NCBI RefSeq assembly: GCF_002024165.1
Contig: NZ_MWQN01000004.1
Location: 806,001 to 870,000, forward strand
Length of the DNA stretch: 64,000 nucleotides
Origin: Embleya scabrispora
Lineage (GTDB): Bacteria; Actinomycetota; Actinomycetes; Streptomycetales; Streptomycetaceae
Reading direction: 5' to 3'
Shown: piece after piece, positions 56,516 through 64,000 of the stretch
How the letters are laid out: the number at the start of each line of letters is the position of its first letter
Position numbering within the stretch: position 1 is the first letter of the stretch
Position numbers and translations under genes: made by a program
Notes under the pieces: model-generated
Databases searched by the model: none
Told to the model about the DNA's origin: nothing
Seen by the model: the letters and a program-made list of their open reading frames with translations, nothing else

Positions 56516-57532
56516 TCAGCGCGTCGCGAACACCGGTGCCAGCGCCGCGTCCAGCCGGCCGAGCCACTGCCGGGCGGTGCCGCGCGCTCCGGGGAGGTCC
56601 GCGAGCAGGGTGGACCAGTCCGATTCCTCGACGGGAACCGCGTCCGGGTCGAATCCGTGCTCGGGTACGCTCCGGATGTAACCGCTGCCGACTCGGCGCA
56701 GCAACTCCGTGGTGAGCCGGGTGCGTTCGTCCTCGGCCAGCAGGACGGCGTCGTAGAGGTCCTTGCTTCGGGGCCGGCTGTCCTCGCCGCCGTCGAGATG
56801 CAGCCACACCAGCTTCCAGGCCAGGGACAGTTCCCGGCTCGCGGTACGCACCACCGGCCCCGGCCCGCCGTCGGCGCGCGGTATCCGGGTCCACACCGGA
56901 GGTTGGTGCAGCTTCTCGTCGAAGGCGAAGTCGAGCCGCGCCTCCCCCGGCGGCAGTCCCTCCGCCTCCCAGGGGATCAGGACGCGCATTCCGCCCGCGC
57001 CCTGCCCGTCGTACGCGTAGTCCCAAGTGCCGTCCCGACGCATGCCGTTCACGTCCAGGACCAGGCCCGGCGCCACCTCCGGCCGGTTCCCGATCCACTG
57101 GATCAGGTCCTCGTAGGCCGGGATCGGCCCCACCGGATCCGGGTCCGTATCCCAGCGAAGCCCCTCGGGCGGCGCGATCACCCGCACGCCGCGCGTCTCG
57201 AACTCCCGCTCACCGTCGGTCCAGATCTCGTATCCGGCCGCCCCGTCGACCGCCTCCGGCCATTGCTGCACGGTCGCGACGGCGTCGAGGTAGGGGTGTG
57301 GCGCCGACGGATCGATGGGGACGGTCGGCGCCGGCAGCACCACGAAGTCCAGGTCGGCCGGCTCCCGCGCCCGCTCTCCCATCCACGCGGCCATGGCCAT
57401 GCTCCCGCGCAGCATCACACAATCGCTCCACGGCGCGGCCGCCACGAGCTCCAACAGGTGGTCGAGCACGGCACGATGGGCCGACCGCCGACGCACCGAC
57501 GTATCCTCGTCCGGGTCGACGGCGTTTGCCAT
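56516..57532 (-). CDS. AbiEii/DUF1814-type nucleotidyltransferase
   Basis: A 338-residue protein with the polymerase-beta-like nucleotidyltransferase core: LRGSMAMAAWMG (G43-S44) and then EPADLDFVV (D60-x-D62), the metal-binding pair. The remaining helices fit the AbiEii/DUF1814 family, whose members serve as toxins in abortive infection or modify small molecules/tRNA. No AbiEi-like antitoxin adjoins, so a conflict role is uncertain. Start ATG 57532 with GAGGAGGAG upstream. Same strand as the APH-like kinase, 109 bases before it. Confidence 0.75.
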   Translation of the reverse strand: MANAVDPDEDTSVRRRSAHRAVLDHLLELVAAAPWSDCVMLRGSMAMAAWMGERAREPADLDFVVLPAPTVPIDPSAPHPYLDAVATVQQWPEAVDGAAGYEIWTDGEREFETRGVRVIAPPEGLRWDTDPDPVGPIPAYEDLIQWIGNRPEVAPGLVLDVNGMRRDGTWDYAYDGQGAGGMRVLIPWEAEGLPPGEARLDFAFDEKLHQPPVWTRIPRADGGPGPVVRTASRELSLAWKLVWLHLDGGEDSRPRSKDLYDAVLLAEDERTRLTTELLRRVGSGYIRSVPEHGFDPDAVPVEESDWSTLLADLPGARGTARQWLGRLDAALAPVFATR

Positions 57533-57634
57533 CCGCTCCTCCTCGACTTCGCGCCCGGCCGGCGACTGTACCGACCGAAGCCGACACGGCCCCCCGTCCC
57601 CCGACGGCATACGACCGCCGACGGCACACGACCG

Positions 57635-58282
57635 TCAGCGGTTGTCGCGGAGGTACGTGAGCACCGCCCGCACGCGGCGGTGACCGGCGTCGGACGCGAG
57701 CAGGCCGAGTTTGCCGAAGATGTTGCCGACGTGTTTGTGTACCGCGTTGGCGGTGATGAGCAGGATCTCGGCGATCTCGCCGTTGTCCAGGCCGCGGGCC
57801 ATCAGCGCGAGCACTTCGTGCTCTCGGGGGCTGAGCGGTTCCAGGGGGCTGCCGGCGGCGGCCGTCATCAGTTGCGACAGGACCTCGGGATCCAGCACGG
57901 TCTCGCCGGCCACGACCCGCCGCAGGCTGTCCACGAATTCGCTCATCCGACCCACGCGGTCCTTGAGCAGGTAGCCGACGCCGCCCACGCCGTCGGACAA
58001 CAGGTCCCGGGCGTAGACGTGCTCGACGTACTGCGACAGGACCAGGATCGGCAGGCCGGGGCGCATGCGGCGCAGTTCCAGTGCGGCGCGAAGTCCTTCG
58101 TCGCGAAACGTCGGCGGCAGCCGGACGTCCGTGACGACCAGGTCCGGCGCGTGTGTTCGCACCGCGGCGATCAGGCCGGGGGCGTCGGTGACCACCGCGT
58201 CGACGCCGATGTCCCGCGCGGAGAGGATGAGTTCGAGGCCGGTTGACAGCAGCGCGTTGTCCTCGGCGATCACGACGCGCAC
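57635..58282 (-). CDS. NarL/LuxR family response regulator
   Basis: A 215-residue two-component response regulator. The receiver domain (1-120) has acidic D8/D9 region IAEDN, phosphorylation site D52 (DLVVTDVRLPP) and the conserved K near 108 (YLLKDRV). The LuxR-type HTH (~150-210) reads LSPREHEVLALMARGLDNGEIAEILLITANAVHKHVGNIF, cited here as LSPREHEVLALMARG. GTG start at 58282 overlaps the kinase gene end by 13 bases. Confidence 0.92.
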   Translation of the reverse strand: MRVVIAEDNALLSTGLELILSARDIGVDAVVTDAPGLIAAVRTHAPDLVVTDVRLPPTFRDEGLRAALELRRMRPGLPILVLSQYVEHVYARDLLSDGVGGVGYLLKDRVGRMSEFVDSLRRVVAGETVLDPEVLSQLMTAAAGSPLEPLSPREHEVLALMARGLDNGEIAEILLITANAVHKHVGNIFGKLGLLASDAGHRRVRAVLTYLRDNR

Positions 58283-58893
58283 GGCAACTCCACGGTGACG
58301 ACGGTGGGTCCGCCGATCGGACTGGTGATCGCCACCCGGCCGTCCAGCGCGGCCACGCGGCGCCGGATGCCGTCGATTCCGGTGCCGTTGCGCTCGTCCG
58401 CGCCGCCGACGCCGTCGTCCGCGACCTCGACCACCAGGGTGCCGTCACGGCGGGTCAGGCCGACGTGGGCGCGGCGTGCCCGGCTGTACTTGGTGGTGTT
58501 GGCGAGCGTTTCCGCCACGACGAAGTAGGCGGCGGCCTCGATGGCGGCGGGCAGTCGGCCGAGTTCGCCCAGCCGGACATCCGTGGTGACCCCGGTCCGG
58601 GCGGCGACCGCGTCGACGGCTCCCGCAAGGCCGCGGTCGGCCAGGATCGGCGGGTAAATGGCGTGGACGACGTCGCGCAGTTCGGTCAACACCTCCTCCG
58701 CCCCCTCCATCGCCTCGCGCAACAGGTCGGCGACGACCGGGTGTTGGGCGCCCAGGAGGTCCCGGGCGACGCCGAGCCGCATGGCCACCGCGACGAGACC
58801 GGCCTGGGCGCCGTCGTGCAGGTCGCGTTCGATGCGGCGCAACTCCGCGCCGTGGGCGTCGAGCACGTCCGCCCGGCTCGGGGCCGCCTTCAT
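58270..58893 (-). CDS. Soluble NarL-type sensor histidine kinase lacking a sensor domain
   Basis: A ~207-residue kinase: HisKA_3 with phospho-acceptor H26 in IERDLHDGAQAGLVAVAMRLG, then an HATPase domain with ETLANTTKYSRA (N box) and VADDGVGGADERNGTGIDGI (G1/G2 boxes). Members of this class usually have 4-5 membrane helices before the kinase core; none is seen here. The start is uncertain: ATG 58893 gives a minimal protein, and the frame is open up to 59037 with Arg/Val-rich, non-membrane sequence. It may be an N-terminally truncated gene or a cytosolic sensor. Confidence 0.8.
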   Translation of the reverse strand: MKAAPSRADVLDAHGAELRRIERDLHDGAQAGLVAVAMRLGVARDLLGAQHPVVADLLREAMEGAEEVLTELRDVVHAIYPPILADRGLAGAVDAVAARTGVTTDVRLGELGRLPAAIEAAAYFVVAETLANTTKYSRARRAHVGLTRRDGTLVVEVADDGVGGADERNGTGIDGIRRRVAALDGRVAITSPIGGPTVVTVELPCAS

Positions 58894-59336
58894 CGTCCGC
58901 GCGGCGCCGACCGGCCCCCGGTTCGAGGCGCGCACGCACACCCGGTCCCGCCACACCTCACACCACAGCGATTTCGCTCGGTCACGCACACTCGCCACTT
59001 TCTCGGCCCCGTTCCGGACACACAGCACGCACACCACCCACCACGCGCGGCGGCCTCGGGGCCGCGCACACTACGGCGACCCTATGAACGTGTGCGGCGC
59101 CCGGGCGTCCTTCCGGGGGACGAGTACCGGAGTACCGGATCCGCAGTACCCGGTCCGGGGTGTATCCGCCACATGCAGGCCGCCGCGGTGTCGGGGCCAG
59201 GCGTTCGCGTCCACCCTCCCCGACCATGACCAATACTTCTGGCATCTATCAGAACCATCTGTTGGAATTCTGATGGATCGGCGAGCAGGATGGAGTCGAC
59301 GAAAGGCCGCGACACTCCGAGAAAGGAACAAGAGCC
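58894..59336. other. 443-base region between histidine kinase and NTF2-like genes
   Basis: No gene supported; the kinase may begin as far up as 59037. An AT-rich block at 59230-59280 holds an inverted repeat (separate entry). No remnant of kinase membrane helices was recognised. Confidence 0.45.
59248..59274. promoter_or_regulatory. Inverted repeat upstream of NTF2-like gene
   Basis: Arms ATCAGAA (59248-59254) and TTCTGAT (59268-59274) with a 13-base spacer, about 60 bases before the ATG at 59337. Operator-like position; regulator unknown. Confidence 0.4.
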
Positions 59337-59702
59337 ATGTCCGAGTACGAGAAGGCCATGCGTCCCGAGGACATCACCCGCCTGTTCGTGGAACGGTCCA
59401 ACGCCGGCGACGCCGCCGGGGTCGCCGCGCTCTACGCGGAGGACGCCGTACTGGCCTACCCGCCGGGCAGCACGACCGTGGGCCGGGAGGCCATCCGCGA
59501 GCTGTGGGCGAAGGTGCTGGCCAACCGGCCGCATTTCGAGCCCGAGGAACCGCTGCCGACGCTGGTCAACGGCGACATCGCGCTCACCTCGACCCCGCCG
59601 AAGGACGGCTCCGGAGCCCGGGCCCAGGTGGTCCGACGCCAGCCCGACGGAAGCTGGCTGCGGGTGCTCGACCAGCCCGAATTCGCCCCACCCACCCGCT
59701 GA
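59337..59702 (+). CDS. NTF2/SnoaL-like (YybH/SgcJ-type) protein
   Basis: A 121-residue NTF2-fold protein: DITRLFVERSNAGDAAGVAALYAEDAVLAYPPG is typical of the SgcJ/EcaC/YybH group (given in part as AGDAAGVAALYAEDAVL), then VGREAIRELWAKVLA and the closing SWLRVLDQPEF strand. The ATG follows AAGGAAC. Small enzyme or ligand-binding protein of unknown role; a separate unit from the reductase that follows. Confidence 0.82.
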   Translation: MSEYEKAMRPEDITRLFVERSNAGDAAGVAALYAEDAVLAYPPGSTTVGREAIRELWAKVLANRPHFEPEEPLPTLVNGDIALTSTPPKDGSGARAQVVRRQPDGSWLRVLDQPEFAPPTR

Positions 59703-59877
59703 ACCCCCGACGGCCGCCCCGACCCGGGCGGCCGTCGGCGTGCGCGGGGTCGGTCGGCGCCGGGTCGGTCGGCGCCGTTTCCCATCGGCCCCGCCCGCAC
59801 CGATGAGTTTCGCGGGCGGTCGGCGTCTACCTCCACGACAGCGACACCGCACCGACCGCAGCACTCTGGAGCACATC

Positions 59878-60483
59878 ATGAGGAAGATCACCGCCGGCCT
59901 GTTCATCTCGCTCGACGGCGTCGTGGAGGCGCCCGACCAGTGGCACTTCCCCTACTTCGACGACGAGATGGGGGCGGCCGTCGGCACGCTGCTCGAAACG
60001 TCCGACACCCTCCTGCTGGGTCGCAAGACGTATGACAGCTTCGCCGGAGCCTGGCCGGAGCGGGAGACGGCCGGTGGCGACGACGCCGCCTTCGGAAAGG
60101 CGATCGGCGACGCGCGCAAGATCGTGGTGTCGCGCGGCGAGTTGGCGTTCACCTGGCGCAACTCCGAGCAGTTGCGCGGTGACGTCGTCACCGCCGTCAC
60201 CGCACTCAAGGACGAGCCCGGCGCCGACATCTCGATCAGCGGCTCGGTCTCGATCGTGCGCCTGCTGTTGGACGCCGGACTGGTGGACGAGTTGCACCTG
60301 TTCGTACACCCGATCGCGGTGCGCACCGGCATGCGGCTGTTCGCCGAGGGCGAGGAGGCGATCCCACTTCGGCTGATCTCGTCGAAGGCGTTCGGATCCG
60401 GCGTGCTCCACCTCGTGTACGGCCCGGCCGCCGCGGCCGAAGACGCCTCGTACGACGACGCCAAGGTGCACCTGTCCCGGTAG
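59878..60483 (+). CDS. Dihydrofolate reductase family (RibD C-terminal type) protein
   Basis: A 201-residue DHFR-fold protein of the RibD_C/YyaP group: MRKITAGLFISLDGVVEAPDQW, given as ITAGLFISLDGVVEAP, then LLLGRKTYDSFAGAWP and the cofactor loop DISISGSVSIVRLLLDAGLVDEL (ISGSVSIVRLLL). It binds NADPH but is not the housekeeping folate enzyme. Ribosome site CTGGAG. Substrate unknown. Confidence 0.85.
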   Translation: MRKITAGLFISLDGVVEAPDQWHFPYFDDEMGAAVGTLLETSDTLLLGRKTYDSFAGAWPERETAGGDDAAFGKAIGDARKIVVSRGELAFTWRNSEQLRGDVVTAVTALKDEPGADISISGSVSIVRLLLDAGLVDELHLFVHPIAVRTGMRLFAEGEEAIPLRLISSKAFGSGVLHLVYGPAAAAEDASYDDAKVHLSR

Positions 60484-60547
60484 GGCCGGGCGCCGGTGTC
60501 GGCGGCGTGCACAGCATCGTGTTCGGCCGTCGCTCGTTCAACGGGGT

Positions 60548-61054
60548 ATGAGCAACCACGCCTCGCCGCCCGACGGTTCCCGCCCCGCCGCGGATCCGCA
60601 GATCTCCCCCGAACAACGCGCGGCCCTGGAGCGGATCACCGCGGCCGGCGGCCGGGCCGGGGCCTGGCTGTGCGGCCTGGGCCGTCCGGGCGGCCCCGCC
60701 TGGGCCCTCGCCGGCGCCATCGAACACACGCTCGCCGAGTTGCGTCCGTACGGGCCGACCGAGGTGGACCCCCGCCCCGGTCTGGCCCGGCCCGGCGTCG
60801 ACCGGGACCTGCTGCCCTACCTGGACCCGTACGCCAGCCCGGCCGGACCGGTGATCGGCGCGGTGCCCCTGACCGCCGCCGAGACCGTGGCGGTGATCAC
60901 CACGGCCGGCTGCGCCCGCATCGCGCCGCTGACCATGTCCCGCCCGGACTGGGTCGGGCAACTCCACGCCCTGGCCGACACGATCGACGACGCACTCCGC
61001 CACGCCACACCCGTCGAGCCGGACCCCGGCGCGAACCCCCACCCGACCGCGTAG
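60548..61054 (+). CDS. Hypothetical protein
   Basis: A 168-residue soluble protein, Ala/Gly/Pro-rich, starting at ATG 60548 after an AACGGGG stretch. It shows helices (SPEQRAALERITAAGGRAGAW, ALAGAIEHTLAEL, VGQLHALADTIDDALRH) and a middle loop with LLPYLDPYASPAGPVIG. No signal peptide, no membrane helix, no recognised motif. Codon bias is coding-like. I do not recognise the family. Confidence 0.6.
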   Translation: MSNHASPPDGSRPAADPQISPEQRAALERITAAGGRAGAWLCGLGRPGGPAWALAGAIEHTLAELRPYGPTEVDPRPGLARPGVDRDLLPYLDPYASPAGPVIGAVPLTAAETVAVITTAGCARIAPLTMSRPDWVGQLHALADTIDDALRHATPVEPDPGANPHPTA

Positions 61055-61346
61055 CCGCCGGCCGTCCGCGTCGGCCGCACCGGGACCTCACGCCCCACGC
61101 CCCGCCGCCCCGGTGGGATTCGAGTTCATCGCGACGGTTCGACGCCGGCCCGCTCCCCTGTGAAGCCCACACACCCGCACAACCCCCGATCTCCCCCGAA
61201 CACCCGAATCGGGCCCCTGACCCGGCCGGGGCATGCGCTCATGCCGGCCGCGACGTCGGTCGGTCGGATGTGGGTTCGGGCTGGTCGGGGGGAATCCGGG
61301 TCAGCATTCTTGGGGGACGCAGGAATTCCAGAACGAGGGGCGGGCC

Positions 61347-62102
61347 GTGGCCGATCGATCCGTGGGTTTGGCTGACTTGGCGGTCCGGGTGCGGGACTCG
61401 GACCTGCCTCCCGTCGCGTCCGGGCATCTGTGGTGTACGGGGATCGCGGCGGCCATGGCGTCGTTGGCGGTGGTCGTGGCGGATGTGTACGCGTACTTCG
61501 TCTATCGGGACTGGCGGACCGACCTGGCCTCGCGCGTGCACACGTGGGTCGAGCCGGAGGCGTTATCGACCGGCGCGCGGATGGTGCCCCGCGGGAACGG
61601 CACCACCGACACGGCGGCGGCGGCCGTCTTCGTCACGAGCGTGACGATGATCGCCCTGGTCGTGTGGTGGACCGTGCTGGTCTCCCGGAACCGCGCGGCC
61701 TGGTACGGCCCTTCGCGCGGCTTCGGCGTCCTGTGCCGCTCTGGGCACCGGCGCACGGGGAGTGCCGGACGCGCCGGGATCGGCCCCACCCCGGTGCTGG
61801 TGTCGGCCGTGGGGATACTCGTGTTCACCACGCTCACCCGGCTGTTGGGCCTGGTCGGCAAGGACTGGAGCGGGCCGCTCGACGGGCAGATCCGGTCGGA
61901 GATGGGTTTCCTGCACTCCCGGATGGTGCTCGCCCTCGCCCACGCGACGGGCGCGCTCCTGATGGCGTTCGTGGTGACGACGACGACGCGACGACACCTG
62001 CGCCTGCCGAACCACCGACCGGATTCCGGGCCCGAGCCTGTTCCCCACCCCGTACCCGGCCCTGTTCCCGGGCCCGACGCACCGACGGATCGGGGCCGGT
62101 GA
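61347..62102 (+). CDS. Unknown membrane protein with a TTA codon
   Basis: A 251-residue membrane protein (GTG 61347 after GAGGGGCGGG). Four hydrophobic helices: IAAAMASLAVVVADVYAYFV (~30-49), VFVTSVTMIALVVWWTVLV (~95), VLVSAVGILVFTTLTRLLGL (~155) and MVLALAHATGALLMAFVV (~195). The C-terminus is Pro-rich. It resembles DUF4328-like small membrane proteins only loosely. Leucine codon 61563-61565 is TTA, suggesting bldA-dependent expression. Function unknown. Confidence 0.72.
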   Translation: MADRSVGLADLAVRVRDSDLPPVASGHLWCTGIAAAMASLAVVVADVYAYFVYRDWRTDLASRVHTWVEPEALSTGARMVPRGNGTTDTAAAAVFVTSVTMIALVVWWTVLVSRNRAAWYGPSRGFGVLCRSGHRRTGSAGRAGIGPTPVLVSAVGILVFTTLTRLLGLVGKDWSGPLDGQIRSEMGFLHSRMVLALAHATGALLMAFVVTTTTRRHLRLPNHRPDSGPEPVPHPVPGPVPGPDAPTDRGR

Positions 62103-62138
62103 CGCGTGCCCCGACCGATCGGAGTCGGCCCGCCCCGC

Positions 62139-62957
62139 CTACCGGTCGGCCGCCGGGGTCTGCCGGCGGATCATGTCCAGGAGCGCGGTGTGGGTTTCCC
62201 GGTCGGCCGCGGCGATCAGGCCGGCTGCCCCGGTGTACGGCGGACGGCCGTACAGGTCCGTCACCACGCAGCCGGCCGCCTCGCACAGCGCGATGCCGGC
62301 GGTGAAGTGCACGCTGTCGCGCAGATCGCCGTCGGTGACGTAGGCGGCCCGGCGGCCGGCGGCCACCCATGCGACGGCCAAGGTGGTGGACACCACGCGC
62401 GGCCGGAAGCCCGCGACGAAGTCGGGGTCGGCGAGGAGCCGGACCGCGCGGAACGACGGCGCGTTGGGGAACGGCGGATCGAGGTTCACATCCACCAGCC
62501 GCGACCCGGACGACGGCACCAAGTCCCGGTCCACGCCGTCGAGTCGACCGTGGGCCCCGGAACCGTCGGTCCAGAACACCTCGTCGGCGAACGGATCCGC
62601 CACGGCCGCCGCGACGGTCTCGGTACCCACCCGCAGGGCCACGTTCACCGCGACCAGCATGTTGCCCACCGCGTAGTTCAACGTGCCGCACAACGGATCG
62701 ACCAGCCACCGGCGTTTCGCGTCCGCCGTACCGGTGTGGCCGCTCTCCTCGCCGGTGACCGCGTCGTCGGGCCGCGCGTCGCGGAGGGTGTCCAGGATGG
62801 CCCGCTCCGCGTCCAGGTCGGCGGCCGTGGCGAAGTCCCCGGCGCCCTTGTCGAACCGCTCCGGCGACGTCCCGTACATGCCACGCACCACGGCCGAGCC
62901 CGCCCGCGCCGCCCGTACGGCCAACCCCGCATCCGTCTCCATCTTCAAGATCGCCAT
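62139..62957 (-). CDS. Inositol monophosphatase family protein with altered metal site
   Basis: A 272-residue member of the IMPase/CysQ fold. Motif GEESG (E70-E71) is intact. The next motif should be D-P-L/I-D-G-T; here it is WLVDPLCGTLNY, so D87 remains but the second Asp is C90. The C-terminal motif DLRDSVHFTAGIALCEAAG is mostly conserved. Loss of that metal-binding Asp probably weakens or changes phosphatase activity. ATG 62957 (MAILKMETDAGLAV) has no strong ribosome site. Substrate unknown. Confidence 0.82.
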   Translation of the reverse strand: MAILKMETDAGLAVRAARAGSAVVRGMYGTSPERFDKGAGDFATAADLDAERAILDTLRDARPDDAVTGEESGHTGTADAKRRWLVDPLCGTLNYAVGNMLVAVNVALRVGTETVAAAVADPFADEVFWTDGSGAHGRLDGVDRDLVPSSGSRLVDVNLDPPFPNAPSFRAVRLLADPDFVAGFRPRVVSTTLAVAWVAAGRRAAYVTDGDLRDSVHFTAGIALCEAAGCVVTDLYGRPPYTGAAGLIAAADRETHTALLDMIRRQTPAADR

Positions 62958-63097
62958 GCGGGGAGCGTACGCGCCGTCCTCGACGAGCCCCCGGGCGGTC
63001 AGCACGTCGAGCACTCGGTGGTCGGCCCGTTCCCGTCCTCGGCCCCGACCAGGGGGGTCCCTGGCCCTCCGAGGTCGAGGGCGCTAAGCTCGTGCCG

Positions 63098-63154
63098 ATG
63101 ACTACTCACTCCGTCAACGGATTGGGGGTCCCCACCGCGCAAGGTGAGTGCTGA
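63098..63154 (+). CDS. Possible 18-residue leader peptide
   Basis: A short frame (MTTHSVNGLGVPTAQGEC) whose TGA stop overlaps the ATG of the next gene by one base (TGATG). A -10-like TAAGCT lies at 63086-63091. Could be a coupled leader peptide or simply the untranslated 5' end of the downstream gene. No homology known. Confidence 0.3.
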   Translation: MTTHSVNGLGVPTAQGEC

Positions 63155-64000
63155 TGCTCACTGCGATCGCGAATCGGGATTCCCGCCTCACCCTCTGGCT
63201 GCGCGTGCGCGAGTTCGCCGTGCCGCCCGCCATGATCGAGACCGCGACCACTCGCCGGCTGGCCGGTGACTGGCAGGCCGCCTGTACCGCCGCAGGCGTC
63301 GACGTCGACATCGATCTCCGCTTCGAAGCCCGCACGCGTGGCGGGGAGTTCGCCGCCCGGATCCGGGACGATCTGCGTGGTCTGGCACCGGATCTGCTGC
63401 GCTGGCACATGCCGAGGATCGCTCCCGACGGGCTGCTGCGCCCGGGTCTGACCGTGTCCCTGGCGCGGTACGACGTCGGGGAGCGCGGCGGCGCGCGGCC
63501 GGTGCACCTGGTGGCCCGCACCCCGCCCGCGTGGGCGGACGCCGGTCAGCGCATCGCCCTCGCCCTGTGGGACGGATCGCACCGCGACGCCGCCGGCTTC
63601 CGTCACCATCCGCACCGCCATCCCCATCGACGGTTCCGTCTGGACCTGCACCGACATCTCTGGGACGCCCGCCGCAGCGCCGAGCTGTGGATCCGTTCCG
63701 GGGCCGATCGGCCACCCTCCGAGGGGAGTTCGGGTCCGGATCCGACCTCGGCGGGACTGGACCCGACCTCGGCGGGACCGGTCCCGGCCGAGTGCGCCGT
63801 CGACCGATGGGCCGCCGAGGCCGCGATCCTGCTCCGGGCCGAGGGACGACCCGCCGGCACGGGCCTGGTCGCGGTGCGCTGCGGGGGCCGTCGCCGACTG
63901 GTCCTGCACGTGGTCGCGGACGATGACGGCCCCGAGCCGTCGACGGTACGGATTCCGGCCGTCGACACGCGACCCGGCGGCGACGCCACCGGGCTTCCGG
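63154..64000 (+). CDS. Uncharacterised actinobacterial protein, 3' end cut by the window
   Basis: The frame runs from ATG 63154 (282 codons) to the end with no stop. The N-terminus TRRLAGDWQAACTAAGVDVD and DLRGLAPDLLRWHMPRIAPDG are conserved-looking, followed by LVARTPPAWADAGQRIALALWDG and a His/Arg-rich stretch (HHPHRHPHRRFRLDLHRHLW). I recall similar sequences beside MoxR-type AAA ATPase and vWA-domain genes in streptomycetes, but that is memory, not shown here. Soluble, no signal peptide. Function unknown; the rest lies beyond the edge. Confidence 0.65.
   Translation, partial: MLTAIANRDSRLTLWLRVREFAVPPAMIETATTRRLAGDWQAACTAAGVDVDIDLRFEARTRGGEFAARIRDDLRGLAPDLLRWHMPRIAPDGLLRPGLTVSLARYDVGERGGARPVHLVARTPPAWADAGQRIALALWDGSHRDAAGFRHHPHRHPHRRFRLDLHRHLWDARRSAELWIRSGADRPPSEGSSGPDPTSAGLDPTSAGPVPAECAVDRWAAEAAILLRAEGRPAGTGLVAVRCGGRRRLVLHVVADDDGPEPSTVRIPAVDTRPGGDATGLP

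Noticed and set aside
59071-59331. A short - strand frame upstream of the histidine kinase as a possible sensor fragment
   Set aside because: It has no membrane helix, no kinase-related motif and poor codon bias.

Overview
The window is high-GC (roughly 70-75 percent) actinobacterial chromosome, most likely from Streptomyces or a close relative in the Streptomycetaceae. Evidence: strong third-position GC, frequent GTG and some TTG starts, a DasR-type (dre) operator before a GH19 chitinase, an actinobacterial methyltransferase of the DUF574 type, an unusually large set of TetR/MarR/PadR/Lrp/Fur regulators, and two genes carrying the rare TTA codon read by bldA tRNA. I see no rRNA, tRNA, insertion sequence, CRISPR array, prophage or biosynthetic megasynthase. 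It reads as accessory chromosome made of small regulator-plus-enzyme modules.

Layout. 0-4.4 kb: edge of a membrane protein, a methyltransferase/TetR divergent pair, a PLP decarboxylase with its own promoter and operator, and a VOC protein. 4.6-10 kb: two large secreted enzymes, a phosphodiester glycosidase fused to a metallophosphatase, and a chitinase. 10-19.6 kb: a frameshifted RNA ligase, then a catabolic block with two TetR regulators, an NCS1 permease, an APC permease, a metal amidohydrolase and two self-processing hydrolases (C45 and P1/DmpA). 19.7-23.2 kb: MFS exporter plus a proline racemase/epimerase and an imino-acid reductase. 23.4-28.2 kb: a DNA-damage cluster (AlkZ-like glycosylase, short UvrA, PARG-type macrodomain protein). 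28.2-34 kb: TetR/SDR/NmrA, deaminase, F420 oxidoreductase, Lrp, Ohr with a divergent TetR and paired operators, and a decayed serine hydrolase. 34-40.5 kb: FAD oxidoreductase, methyltransferase, M6 metalloprotease, FMN-type oxidoreductase. 40.5-49 kb: MarR/SnoaL, divergent citrate synthases (one with an HTH domain), isochorismatase-like protein, NadE, KatG and Fur. 49-64 kb: GNAT, methyltransferase, unknown secreted protein, PadR/MMPL module, phosphotransferase, AbiEii-type nucleotidyltransferase, two-component system, small enzymes, unknown membrane protein, inositol-phosphatase-like protein and an uncharacterised gene cut by the right edge.

How genes work together. Many units are divergent regulator/target pairs with visible palindromes between them (1.33, 11.85, 17.7, 32.94, 40.98, 42.73 and 52.85 kb), so local ligand-responsive control dominates. 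Convergent gene ends are separated by strong GC hairpins. The most interesting groups are the amide/peptide catabolic block at 11-19.6 kb and the possible genotoxin-defence cluster at 23.4-28.2 kb. All functional statements are from reading the sequence and family knowledge; no database search was run.
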